A stretch of 64,000 nucleotides of DNA. Source: Aldehydirespirator sp965221605. Its GTDB lineage: Bacteria > Actinomycetota > Acidimicrobiia > Acidimicrobiales > Aldehydirespiratoraceae. The translations under genes and the position numbers were made by a program. Numbering within the stretch: the stretch's first letter is position 1; every line of letters starts with the position of its first letter. Positions 40,184 through 48,588 of this stretch are shown here, piece by piece. The notes under the pieces are model-generated. The model saw nothing but the letters and a program-made list of their open reading frames with translations. It had not been told where the DNA came from and did no database searches. The stretch is taken from the NCBI GenBank assembly GCA_965221605.1, contig CBDCSK010000013.1:186001-250000 (forward strand), written 5' to 3'.

Positions 40184-41911
40184 GTGACTGACGAGCACAC
40201 CGACCAGGCAACGGACTCCGCCGCGCCGGCCATGTCGATCGCGGAGGCCGACGACATGCTCACCGGCCCGGGCGGGTTCTTCGAGATCGTCACCGAGACG
40301 GTGAACGGCGTCGAGATGGGCGTGGTGGCCAGCCCGCACCAAAGCATGCGCGACCTGCTGGCTGCATCCATGAACCACGGGGGCGACGGCTCGGCCCGCT
40401 ACTACCTGTTCGACGACGGTCGCAGCGCCAGCTTCGCCGAGAACATCTCGCACGCGGCTGCCGTCGCCGCCGCGCTGTCGGACCGCTACGGGATCGGGCC
40501 CGGCGACCGGGTGGGGCTGCTGGGCGCCAACCAGCCGGGGTGGATACAGGGCTTCTGGGGAACGGTGAGCGCCGGGGCGGTGGCGGTGGCCATGAACGGC
40601 TGGTGGAAGGGCGACGAGATCCGCTACGGCATCGAGCTGACCGAGCCCAAGGTGCTGATCGCCGACCGCCGCCGCCTGGAGCGCCTCGGCGGCGACCCCG
40701 GCATCCCCGTGATCGGCATGGCTCCCGACGAGGCGGATCCGGTCGACAGCCTCATCGAGGCCTACCGGGACGCGTCGTTGCCCGACGTCGAGATAGCCAT
40801 CGACGATCCGGCCGCCATCCTGTTCACGTCGGGCACCACCGGCCGGCCCCGGGGCGCGATCCAGACCCACCGCAACTTCTTCGCCTACCTGACCTGTGCC
40901 TTCATGATCGGCGCCCGCCAGTTCGTGCGGTTCCCGGGCGAGTCGATGGATGTCGGCGGGCCCACCCTGGCGTGCAGCCCGCTGTTCCACGTGTCGGGCC
41001 TGCACGCCTGCGCGGTCATGGCCGTCGGCGCCGGCTTCAACCATCTCTGGACCACCGGCCGTTACGACCCCGAGAAGATCCTGCGCCTCACCGAGGAGCA
41101 CGGCATCGCCCGATGGTCGGGGGTCACCACCCAGGTGTGGCGGCTGGTGGAGCACCCCCGGCTGCGCGACTACGACGTGTCGTCGGTGACCAGCATCGGC
41201 GGCGGCGGCTCGATGTGGTCGCCGGAGCTGCAGGAGATCTGCCGCACCGCCCTGCCCCATGCCCGCACCACCGTGACCATCGGCTACGGGCTCACCGAGA
41301 GCTCGGGACTGGCCACCAGTGCCGCCGACGACGTGCTGCGGGCCCACCCCGACTCGGTGGGCTACCCCCTCCCAACCGTGGGGGTGCGCATCACCGACGA
41401 CGACGGTGCCGAGCTTGCGGAAGGGGCGGTCGGCAACATCTGCCTGTCGGGCCCGATGGTGACGCCCGGCTACTGGAGCGATCCGGCCGCCACCGCTGAG
41501 ACCATCCGCGACGGCTGGCTGCGTACAGGCGACTACGGCTACATACGAGACGGGCTGCTGTTCCTGGTGAGCCGGCGCAGCGACTTGATCATCCGCGGCG
41601 GCGAGAACATCTATCCCGCGGAGATCGAGCAGCGCCTCGACGCCCACCCGGCGGTCGCCGAGTCGGCCGTGATCGGTGTGGAGCACCGCGAGCTGGGCCA
41701 GGAGGTGAAGGCGGTGGTGGTCGTCGGCGAGGAGCGGCCCGACGACGACCTGGTCTCCGAACTGAGAGCCTGGGTGGCCGCTACATTGGCCGACATCAAG
41801 GTGCCGGCGCACTGGGAGCTGCGGGCCGAGCCGCTGCCCCGGAACGCCACCGGCAAGATCCTCAAGCAGGTCGTTCAGGGCGACGCCGACTACGACTTCA
41901 TCGAGGAGTAG
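40184..41911 (+). CDS. AMP-forming acyl-CoA synthetase
   Basis: A 575-residue ANL-superfamily ligase. Motifs are ILFTSGTTGRPRGAI (P-loop), YGLTESSG, the hinge region WLRTGDYGYI and a C-terminal lysine in NATGKILKQ. It activates a fatty or related acid as an adenylate and passes it to CoA. The N-terminus is about 50 residues longer than in short members. GTG start, 7 nt after a -10-like TAGTGT (40171-40176), so probably leaderless. The following amidohydrolase fragment has its own ribosome site. Confidence 0.9.
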   Translation: MTDEHTDQATDSAAPAMSIAEADDMLTGPGGFFEIVTETVNGVEMGVVASPHQSMRDLLAASMNHGGDGSARYYLFDDGRSASFAENISHAAAVAAALSDRYGIGPGDRVGLLGANQPGWIQGFWGTVSAGAVAVAMNGWWKGDEIRYGIELTEPKVLIADRRRLERLGGDPGIPVIGMAPDEADPVDSLIEAYRDASLPDVEIAIDDPAAILFTSGTTGRPRGAIQTHRNFFAYLTCAFMIGARQFVRFPGESMDVGGPTLACSPLFHVSGLHACAVMAVGAGFNHLWTTGRYDPEKILRLTEEHGIARWSGVTTQVWRLVEHPRLRDYDVSSVTSIGGGGSMWSPELQEICRTALPHARTTVTIGYGLTESSGLATSAADDVLRAHPDSVGYPLPTVGVRITDDDGAELAEGAVGNICLSGPMVTPGYWSDPAATAETIRDGWLRTGDYGYIRDGLLFLVSRRSDLIIRGGENIYPAEIEQRLDAHPAVAESAVIGVEHRELGQEVKAVVVVGEERPDDDLVSELRAWVAATLADIKVPAHWELRAEPLPRNATGKILKQVVQGDADYDFIEE

Positions 41912-41934
41912 CCACCGCAGCAGGGAGGGGTCCC

Positions 41935-42372
41935 ATGGACATGAACGACATGGTCCTGGTGAGCGTCGACGACCATCTGTGCGAGCCGCCCGACATGTTC
42001 GACCAGCACCTCCCGGCCAAGTGGCGCGACGAGGCGCCCCGGGTCCTCCACACCGACAACGGCGACGACGTGTGGACGTTCAACGGCTCGATCATCCCCA
42101 ACATCGGCCTCAACGCGGTGGCCGGACGGCCCAAGGAGGAGTACGGGATCGAGCCGACGAGCTTCGATGAGATCCGGCCCGGCTGCTACAGCGTCGATGA
42201 GCGGGTCAAGGACATGAGCGCGGGCGGGGTGCTGGGATCGATGTGCTTCCCGTCGTTCCCCGGCTTCGCGGGCCGGCTGTTCGCCAACCACCCCGACAAG
42301 GACTTCGCCGCCGACCTGATCCGGGCCTACAACGACTGGCACATATACGAGTGGTGCGGACTAGCGGGCTAA
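41935..42372 (+). pseudogene. Amidohydrolase (ACMSD-like), N-terminal fragment
   Basis: A 145-residue frame behind a GGGAGGGG ribosome site. It begins like an ACMSD/amidohydrolase-2 protein (VSVDDHLCEPPDMFDQHLP, where D-x-H would bind metal; later RAYNDWHIYEWCG). Family members have 380-430 residues, so two thirds of the barrel are missing. After CGLAG the frame stops in a spot where CTAGCGGGC occurs twice, 6 bp apart, right at the end of the opposite-strand amidohydrolase gene. It is very probably a remnant. Confidence 0.7.
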
Positions 42373-42375
42373 GGG

Positions 42376-43617
42376 CTAGCGGGCGGCCGAGAGCAGTTCG
42401 TAGGCGTTGTCGCGCATCACCTTGCGGACCTCGCCGTCGCTGAACCCGGCGATGTCGTCGACGTAGGAGGCCGGTTCGGCCAGGCCCTCGGCGTGGGGAA
42501 AGTCCGAGCCGAACAGCATCCGGTCGGCTCCGATGCAGTCCTTGATGAGCTCCATGTCGTCCTCGAAGTAGGGCGACACCCACACGTTCTCGACGAACGC
42601 CTCCACCGGATGGCGCTTGAACTCCCAGGGCATCTTGCCGTGGCAGATCCTGAGGTTGCGCAGCAGGTCGGGCACCCACATGGCGCCGTTCTCGATGGTG
42701 GCCAGGCCCAGTTGGGGGAACCTGTCGAGGACGCCGTGGCAGATCAGGGCCGCGAACGTGTCGGAGATCGAGCGGTCCGAGAAGGCCACCAGCGGGAAGG
42801 CCATGTGCTTGAACGCCTCGAACTGGCCCCGGGACGGCTCCCACACCTTGCCGTACTGGACGGTGCCGTTGAGCCCGGCGTGCATGGCCAGCGGCACCCC
42901 GGCCTCCTCCAGCCGGGCCCAGATCGGGTCGTAGTCGCTCATGCCCGGCGACTGGTAGCCGCTGCCGGTGGGCACCGGTCCGGGAACGGTGCAGACGATT
43001 CGGGCACCCATGTCCAGCAGCCGCTCCAGTTCGGCCACCGCCAGCTCGGGGTCGGCGAAGGTCAGCATGGGCACCGCGTAGATGCGGCCGTCGCGGTCGA
43101 ACCCCCAGTCCTCGTCGAGCCAGGTGTTGAACGCGCTGAAGGCGGCGTGGAGGGCTTCGATGTCGCGCTTGAGGGCCTCCTGCATGCCCACGCCCTGGGT
43201 GGGGAACAGCAGCACCGACTCCAAGCCTTGGCGGTCCATCAGCTCCAGGCGGGCGGCCCGATCGTGGAACTCGGGATGGTCGTCGAGCGGGTCGAGCTCG
43301 CCGAACATGGCCGCGATGTCTCGGCCCTCCAGGTTGCGGCCGCGGAAGTAGTCCTCGAGGCTGCCGGGCTTGGCGATGGGGTCGAAGGTCGGGTTGGGGA
43401 TGAACTTGTTGACCTTGCCGGCCACCATGAAGCGCTTCCTGCCGTCGATGGTGGCCCACTGCATGCAGCGCTTCTTCATGGACGGGTCGATGTGGCGTAT
43501 GAAGGCGTCGGGCGCCTCGTAGTAGTGCTCGTCCGAATCAAACGCCCAAAACCCAAGCTCCCGCCCCACCCCCGGATAATGCCTCCCACTCGGCTCTGTG
43601 ATCCCTGCATCAACCAC
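42376..43617 (-). CDS. Amidohydrolase family metal-dependent hydrolase (ACMSD-like)
   Basis: A 413-residue TIM-barrel protein. The metal motif is altered to FDSDEHYYE near the start (D-x-H becomes D-E-H). LAMHAGLNG carries the central histidine and FGSDFPHAEG the last aspartate. This group hydrolyses or decarboxylates aromatic and related compounds; the substrate is unknown. GTG start, 7 nt after a -10-like TATTCT on the minus strand (43630-43625), so probably leaderless. It converges on a truncated relative. The two are different subfamilies rather than a recent duplication. Confidence 0.83.
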   Translation of the reverse strand: MVDAGITEPSGRHYPGVGRELGFWAFDSDEHYYEAPDAFIRHIDPSMKKRCMQWATIDGRKRFMVAGKVNKFIPNPTFDPIAKPGSLEDYFRGRNLEGRDIAAMFGELDPLDDHPEFHDRAARLELMDRQGLESVLLFPTQGVGMQEALKRDIEALHAAFSAFNTWLDEDWGFDRDGRIYAVPMLTFADPELAVAELERLLDMGARIVCTVPGPVPTGSGYQSPGMSDYDPIWARLEEAGVPLAMHAGLNGTVQYGKVWEPSRGQFEAFKHMAFPLVAFSDRSISDTFAALICHGVLDRFPQLGLATIENGAMWVPDLLRNLRICHGKMPWEFKRHPVEAFVENVWVSPYFEDDMELIKDCIGADRMLFGSDFPHAEGLAEPASYVDDIAGFSDGEVRKVMRDNAYELLSAAR

Positions 43618-43644
43618 TACTGTCAGAATATTCCATGATCTTAA

Positions 43645-43673
43645 TTGTATTTCATGTCGAGACCTGTTACGCT
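43645..43673 (+). promoter_or_regulatory. Promoter of the small membrane protein gene
   Basis: TTGTAT (43645-43650), a 17-bp spacer and TACGCT (43668-43673), then 7 nt to the ATG. This predicts a leaderless message. It lies in an unusually A+T-rich 63-bp divergent gap shared with the amidohydrolase promoter. Confidence 0.5.
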
Positions 43674-43680
43674 GCCTGCC

Positions 43681-43905
43681 ATGGATCCGACAATTGCCTC
43701 CACCATGATCGGCGTCCTGTTGACGATCGCCTTCGGCGCCGTCGTCACCGCGTTCACCTGGCTGCGATCCGACCTAGACAAGTTGGACAAGAAGTTCGAG
43801 ACCCGGTTGGAGCGGCTCGAAGCGAAAGTCGACGGCCTGATCCTCGGGCTCACCCGCAAGGGCCTTCTGGACTACCCGGGGGAGGGGTCAGGGGTTGATG
43901 ACTGA
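43681..43905 (+). CDS. Small membrane protein with a coiled-coil tail
   Basis: A 74-residue protein: one N-terminal membrane helix (STMIGVLLTIAFGAVVTAFTWL), then a charged heptad-like helix (LDKLDKKFETRLERLEAKVD) and a short tail. No family is recognised. Similar one-helix coiled-coil proteins are common beside unrelated genes in bacteria. The start is the ATG fitted by the promoter; in-frame ATGs further up (43645, 43654) would lie inside it. The last 18 bp overlap the tail of the LLM gene on the other strand. Confidence 0.6.
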   Translation: MDPTIASTMIGVLLTIAFGAVVTAFTWLRSDLDKLDKKFETRLERLEAKVDGLILGLTRKGLLDYPGEGSGVDD

Positions 43906-44799
43906 CTCTCCGTAGCGGTGGAGGGCTTCCACCGCTTGGGGCAACGAGTCGCTGGGCATCGGGACCATGCACCAGGTGACGCCCAGGCTGGCCAGATCGT
44001 CGAGCGCCTCCAGGTGGGCCTCGGGATCGAATCCGTCGTCGGCGGGTGCTCCGCCGGAGAGGGTCGTGAACGAGACGTCGATGGTGGCCGGGTCGCGGTC
44101 GGCGGCCTCGGGTTGACGCCACAGGTCTTCGAGCAGGGTTCGCAGGTCGTCGAGCGTCTCCAGCGGGACCGTCCGGGCGGTGGAGGCCAAGCCCCGCGGT
44201 GCCGGGAACGGGACCCAGCCGTCGGCCCTCTCGACGACACGGCGGCGGCTCAAGCGGCTGTTGCCCCCGATCCAGATCGGTACCCGACCCGACGGCTTGG
44301 GGTTGGCGGTCTGGCCGTGAGCCGTGAAGTGGCGGCCCTCGTACTGGAAGTCGTCGGTGGTCCACACCCCCCGCAGCACCTCGATGGCCTCGTCGAACAG
44401 GGGGTTGCGGTCGTCGAAGTCGACGCCCAGGGCCCGGTACTCGCCCTTGAGGTAGCCGGTGCCCACGGCCAGCACGAACCGCCCGCCGGAGAGCATGTCG
44501 ATGGTGGCCACCGACTTCGCCACCAACAGCGGGTTGCGGTAGGGCAGCACCACCACGTTGGGGATCAGCAGCAGCCGCTCGGTGACCGCCGCACAGAAGG
44601 CCAGGGCCGCGAAGGGATCGAGCGCGTCGTGGCCCCCCGCGCTCAGCCAGCGGTGTGTCGGGGCGGGATGATCGGTGAAGCCGATCCCGTCGAAGCCGGC
44701 CTCCTCGGCCGCCCGGGCGAACTCCGTCACGCCCCGGCGGGTGGCGAACTCTGCGCTGGCCCGGCCGGAGGCCAGCGGGTACGTGACCGAGAACTTCAC
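43888..44799 (-). CDS. LLM-class F420-dependent oxidoreductase (TIGR03619-like)
   Basis: A 303-residue luciferase-like protein with AEEAGFDGIGFTDHPAP, MLSGGRFVLAVGTGYLKGEYRALGVDFDDR and PIWIGGNS, typical of the actinobacterial TIGR03619 group. The ATG overlaps the stop of the sugar-kinase-like gene by 4 bp (ATGA), so the two are coupled. That pairing of kinase and F420-type oxidoreductase is unusual. The substrate is unknown. Confidence 0.85.
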   Translation of the reverse strand: MKFSVTYPLASGRASAEFATRRGVTEFARAAEEAGFDGIGFTDHPAPTHRWLSAGGHDALDPFAALAFCAAVTERLLLIPNVVVLPYRNPLLVAKSVATIDMLSGGRFVLAVGTGYLKGEYRALGVDFDDRNPLFDEAIEVLRGVWTTDDFQYEGRHFTAHGQTANPKPSGRVPIWIGGNSRLSRRRVVERADGWVPFPAPRGLASTARTVPLETLDDLRTLLEDLWRQPEAADRDPATIDVSFTTLSGGAPADDGFDPEAHLEALDDLASLGVTWCMVPMPSDSLPQAVEALHRYGESVINP

Positions 44800-46202
44800 C
44801 GGTCTGCTCCTTCCCGGAAACGGCGGTAACGGGCATCGGCTGCGGCCGCGTGCGCGGGCCGGGGCTCGACTCGATGGGAGATCCGGCCCCAGCGCCGGGC
44901 CTCGGAGGTGTCGGCCTCCAGGCCGGCCGTGACCCGGCTGTGGTAGGCCGCGCCGAGGGCAGCGCTGTACGGCTCGGCGGCGACATCGACCGGAAGGCCC
45001 GTCGTGTCGGCCAGGGCCTGCATCCAGGCCGCCGACTGGGTGCCTCCGCCTACGGCAACGATCCGGGCGGCGCCGAGTCCGGAGAGCTCGATGTGCTGGC
45101 GCACCACGAAACCGGCCGCCTCGTAGGCAGCCATAAGCACATGGGCCGATGTGTGGCCGACGTGAAGGTCAAGCAACTCGGCCCGGCGATCGGGATCATG
45201 CAGCGGCGTCCGCTCGCCCCTCGGATAGGGCAGCCACACCGGCAGATCGTGAGCGCCGAGTGCCAGCAGTTCGTCGGACGGCACTTCGCCCACCAGGGCC
45301 CGGACCCGGTCGATGAACAGGCCGCCCGCGTTGCTGGCCCCGCCGACGGCCATGATGCCGGCCCGGGCCGACGGGAACGTCCACAGGCCCTCGACCTCGA
45401 TCCACTGGTCGGTGAGCACCCACGGCAGCAGGGTCGTGCCGCACATCACCAGCACGTCGCCGACATCGCCGCACGGGGCTACCAGCTGCTCCCCCAGCGC
45501 GTCGATGGTGCCGGCCGACACCAGCGCGCCGTCCAGTTCCCCGATGGCGGCCGCCCCCGGGCTGATAGCCGGGAACTGCGCAGAGGTCATACCGATCTCT
45601 TCGAGAAGCTCGGGCGCCCAGCCCTGCCCGTCGGACATGGGAGCCATGGCCATCGCCGTCGACGAGTCGACGGCTGCGATCCCGCACAGCGCATGGTTGG
45701 CCGCCGCCTGCGCGGGCCACAGTGCATGCACGCCGTTTTGCGCGGCCAGCCAGCGGGCGAAACCGACGGCCTCGCCCTCGGTGGAGCCCTCGCTGGCGTC
45801 GGTGCCGGGAGCGGAGTCGGGGCCGCTGCGGGGAGTCGAGGCTGGGTCCTGATCGCCGGCGCCATCGGAGCGACCCGCCGGAGTCCGGCCCCGGGCGTCG
45901 CCGTAGAGCAGGCCACCGGTGACCGGCCTGCCCGCCGAGTCGACACCGCACATGGAGGGCACCATGGCCGACACGGTGACCGCGGCCACCGGCCGACCGG
46001 CCTCGCCGGCGCGCATCTCCCCCCAGGCGGCCAGCACTCCGTCGATCCAGGCCGCCTTGGGATCGTGCTCGAACCGGCCGGGATCGGGCGCCACCACCCG
46101 CTGAGGGATCCGGGCGCGGGATACCACGTTGCCGTCAGCGCCGGCCGCCACGGCCTTGACCGACGTGGTCCCGATGTCGATCCCGACGGTCACTGCATCC
46201 AT
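44796..46202 (-). CDS. FGGY-family carbohydrate kinase
   Basis: A 468-residue kinase started at the ATG giving MDAVTVGIDIGTTSVKAV, which is the phosphate-1 motif of FGGY kinases (xylulokinase and relatives). The adenosine motif IVAVGGGTQSAAWMQALAD is in the second domain. A low-complexity insertion of about 35 residues (SDGAGDQDPASTPRSG...) sits in the first domain. Divergent from a hydroxyacid dehydrogenase and a class II aldolase, it probably phosphorylates a ketose or sugar acid that the aldolase cleaves. The exact sugar cannot be read. Confidence 0.85.
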   Translation of the reverse strand: MDAVTVGIDIGTTSVKAVAAGADGNVVSRARIPQRVVAPDPGRFEHDPKAAWIDGVLAAWGEMRAGEAGRPVAAVTVSAMVPSMCGVDSAGRPVTGGLLYGDARGRTPAGRSDGAGDQDPASTPRSGPDSAPGTDASEGSTEGEAVGFARWLAAQNGVHALWPAQAAANHALCGIAAVDSSTAMAMAPMSDGQGWAPELLEEIGMTSAQFPAISPGAAAIGELDGALVSAGTIDALGEQLVAPCGDVGDVLVMCGTTLLPWVLTDQWIEVEGLWTFPSARAGIMAVGGASNAGGLFIDRVRALVGEVPSDELLALGAHDLPVWLPYPRGERTPLHDPDRRAELLDLHVGHTSAHVLMAAYEAAGFVVRQHIELSGLGAARIVAVGGGTQSAAWMQALADTTGLPVDVAAEPYSAALGAAYHSRVTAGLEADTSEARRWGRISHRVEPRPAHAAAADARYRRFREGADR

Positions 46203-46328
46203 GCGTGCTCCCCATGAGCCGTCCCATTCGGCCGGCGCGCCGACCGCTCTACAGGAAGCTACGCCGACACGGGCAGCGCCACGCCACCACACGGGCTGAT
46301 CACCGACCGCGGGCGCTAACGTCGGCTC

Positions 46329-47300
46329 GTGAGCCGGCCTCGGGTATTGGTCACCGCGCCGCTGCGGGGCAGTGCCCTCGAAGAGCTGCGCGACATCGCC
46401 GACGTGGTGTTCGAGCCCTGGATCGAGTATGTCCCCATCAGGCTCTACCGATCTGCGGACTTCGCCGACAAGATCCGCTCAGAGCGGGCCGACATTGTCA
46501 TATGCGAGGCCGACTCGTGCAAGGGTCCGGTGCTGGAGCTGCCGCTGATCGCTATCGGATGCACCCGGGCCCGGCCCGACAACGTGGACGTCGACGCGGC
46601 CACCGCCGCGGGCATCCCCGTGCTGCGCACCCCGGGCCGCAACGCCGACGCGGTGGCCGAGATGACGGTGGCGCTGCTGATGGCGGTCAACCGGTTCGTG
46701 GTGGCCGGCGACCGCGACGTCCGGGACGGCACGATGTTCGCCAAGACCCTCCCCTACCAGCGCTACCGGGCCTGGCAGGTGGCCGGGCGGACTGCCGGGC
46801 TGGTGGGGCTGGGGGCCGTGGGACGGGCCGCCAAATGGCGCCTGGAGGGCCTGGGCATGACGGTGATCGCGTCCGACCCCTACGCCGCCGACGCCACCCA
46901 CAGCCTCGAGGACCTGCTGGGCGCGGCCGACGTGGTGTCGATGCACGCCGCGGTGACGCCCGAGACGGCTGAGATGATGGGCGCCGACCAGTTCGAGGCC
47001 ATGAGGCCGGGCGCGATCTATCTCAACACCGCCCGGGCCGCGCTGCACGACACCGACGCCCTAGTGGCCGCCCTGGAGTCCGGCCACCTCGCCGGTGCCG
47101 GCCTCGACCACTTCGAGGGCGAGATCCTGCCCACCGACCATCCCCTGACCCCGATGGCCGATGTGGTGCTGACCCCCCACATCGGCGGGGCCACCTACGA
47201 CGTCGAGAGCAACCAGGCCGCCCTGGTGGTGGCCGACCTCAAGGCCCTCCTGGACGGCGGCAAGCCGGTCAACTGCGCCAACCCGGAGGTCTTGCGATGA
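46329..47300 (+). CDS. D-isomer-specific 2-hydroxyacid dehydrogenase
   Basis: A 323-residue NAD-dependent dehydrogenase. It has the dinucleotide motif GLVGLGAVGRAAKWRLEGLGM, the substrate arginine in LNTARAALHD and the catalytic histidine in TPHIGGATYD. GTG start 6 nt behind a -10-like TAACGT (46317-46322), so probably leaderless. The class II aldolase gene overlaps its end by 4 bp. With the divergent kinase it makes a small sugar or sugar-acid catabolic set. The substrate is not known. Confidence 0.87.
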   Translation: MSRPRVLVTAPLRGSALEELRDIADVVFEPWIEYVPIRLYRSADFADKIRSERADIVICEADSCKGPVLELPLIAIGCTRARPDNVDVDAATAAGIPVLRTPGRNADAVAEMTVALLMAVNRFVVAGDRDVRDGTMFAKTLPYQRYRAWQVAGRTAGLVGLGAVGRAAKWRLEGLGMTVIASDPYAADATHSLEDLLGAADVVSMHAAVTPETAEMMGADQFEAMRPGAIYLNTARAALHDTDALVAALESGHLAGAGLDHFEGEILPTDHPLTPMADVVLTPHIGGATYDVESNQAALVVADLKALLDGGKPVNCANPEVLR

Positions 47301-47968
47301 GCGAGGCCGCCGCTGTCGATCCTGCGGCCACCGACCCCGTCCACCGGGAGGTGGCCGAGGTGTCGCTCCAGATGGAGCAGGCCGGGCTGGTGGTGGGCAC
47401 GGCTGGAAACGTGTCGGGCCGCCGGGCTGACGGCGCCGTCTGCCTGACCCCGTCGTCCACCCCCTACCCCGACGTCACGGCAGACAACCTCGCGGTGCTG
47501 AGTCTCGACGGCCAGCATCTGGGCGGCTCAGGCAAGCCGTCCACCGAGAAGGCCATGCACCTGGCCTGCTACCGCGCTTTCGACGAGGTCCGCGGGGTGG
47601 TGCACTGCCATCCGCCTCACGCATCGATGTTCGCGGTGGCCCACCGGCCCATCCCGGCCAGCATCGAGGAAGTGATCATCTACGTGGGCGGCGACGTGCC
47701 CGTCGCCGATTACGCAACCACCGGCACCGACGAGCTGGCCGCCGAGGTGGTGCGCCACCTCGGTGACCGGGGCGCGGTGCTGATGGCCAACCACGGCCTG
47801 CTGTGCGTGGGCAAGTCGCCCGCCGACGCGCTGCACACGGCTCTGGTGGTGGAGCACACTGCCAAGATCATGTTCGGGGCGGAGGTACTGGGCGGCGTCC
47901 AGCCGCTGCCGCCAAAGATCGCCAAGGACTTCGCGGGGATATACGGCTACATCCGCAGCACCTGGTAA
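47297..47968 (+). CDS. Class II aldolase, fuculose/ribulose-phosphate type
   Basis: A 223-residue zinc aldolase with the complete active site: GNVSGRR (phosphate site), the catalytic glutamate in KPSTEKAMH, zinc histidines in VVHCHPPHA and MANHGLL. This is the FucA/AraD pattern and differs from the protein at 4484, which lacks the glutamate. It overlaps the dehydrogenase by 4 bp. It probably cleaves the phosphorylated sugar made by the divergent FGGY kinase into dihydroxyacetone phosphate and an aldehyde. Confidence 0.88.
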   Translation: MSEAAAVDPAATDPVHREVAEVSLQMEQAGLVVGTAGNVSGRRADGAVCLTPSSTPYPDVTADNLAVLSLDGQHLGGSGKPSTEKAMHLACYRAFDEVRGVVHCHPPHASMFAVAHRPIPASIEEVIIYVGGDVPVADYATTGTDELAAEVVRHLGDRGAVLMANHGLLCVGKSPADALHTALVVEHTAKIMFGAEVLGGVQPLPPKIAKDFAGIYGYIRSTW

Positions 47969-47969
47969 C

Positions 47970-48020
47970 CGAAATTCCGGGAGTTGTGGGTAATAGTTGC
48001 CCCTAACCGCCGGAAGTTCG
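47970..48020 (+). repeat. 51-bp palindromic element, copy A
   Basis: CGAAATTCCGG (47970-47980) and CCGGAAGTTCG (48010-48020) are inverted repeats (10 of 11) around a 29-bp centre with GTAATAGTTGCC. It begins 2 bp after the aldolase stop. By hand count 37 of 51 positions match copy C read on its minus strand. Confidence 0.65.
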
Positions 48021-48048
48021 CCAAGAAGCAACGCAAGGAGGTCACATC

Positions 48049-48530
48049 ATGGAGCACATGCTCTACGAGACCGACGGTCCGGTGGCGGTGATCACCCTGA
48101 ACCGGCCGGAGAAGGCCAACGCGGTCAGCGGCCTCACCCTCAACGAGATGGACTAGTGCTTCAGCCGGGCCGCCGACGACGGCGACGTGAGGGTGATCGT
48201 GCTTCGCTCGATCGGCAAGCACTTCTGCGCCGGGCACGACCTCTCCGGCTCCGACGAGGCCCTCGAGAAGGCGGCCGCCGGCAAGGGCGGCCCGGCCAAG
48301 GGCAGCTTTGTCGACTGGAGGGAGCGGGGCCTGGAAGCCATCTACGAGTGGGAGGCGGTCCACTACCTCGGCTACAGCCGCCGCTGGCGCGACATCCCCA
48401 AGCCGACAATCGCAGAGGTGCAGGGCAGTCGGTGTTCGACATCCACCAGACCGGCCACGGCAACGCCCTCTCGGTGGGCGGCTACCCGATTCTCACCGGC
48501 CTCACCGAGATGAAGAAGTCCCAGGAATAG
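48049..48530 (+). pseudogene. Enoyl-CoA hydratase, with a stop codon and internal deletion
   Basis: A crotonase begins at 48049 (GPVAVITLNRPEKANAVSG) with a good AAGGAGG ribosome site, but codon 36 is TAG (48154-48156). The frame then continues through RSIGKHFCAGHDLSG to AEVQG. At about 48424 it jumps, out of frame, to what looks like the enzyme's end (SVFDIHQTGHGNALSVGG, to KKSQE). About 120 residues are missing. CAGGGCAG at the junction suggests short direct repeats drove the deletion. Confidence 0.8.
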
Positions 48531-48588
48531 AGGACGCCGCCGCATCGTCGATGGCGACGCCGGTCGGCGTCTCACATAGCGTGGGAGG

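Noticed and set aside
38762..41812. Open frame of about 1000 codons on the minus strand
   Set aside because: It is antisense to the acyltransferase and AMP ligase genes, has no domain pattern and arises from high G+C. Only the short P450 stretch within it (about 39945-40183) is real.
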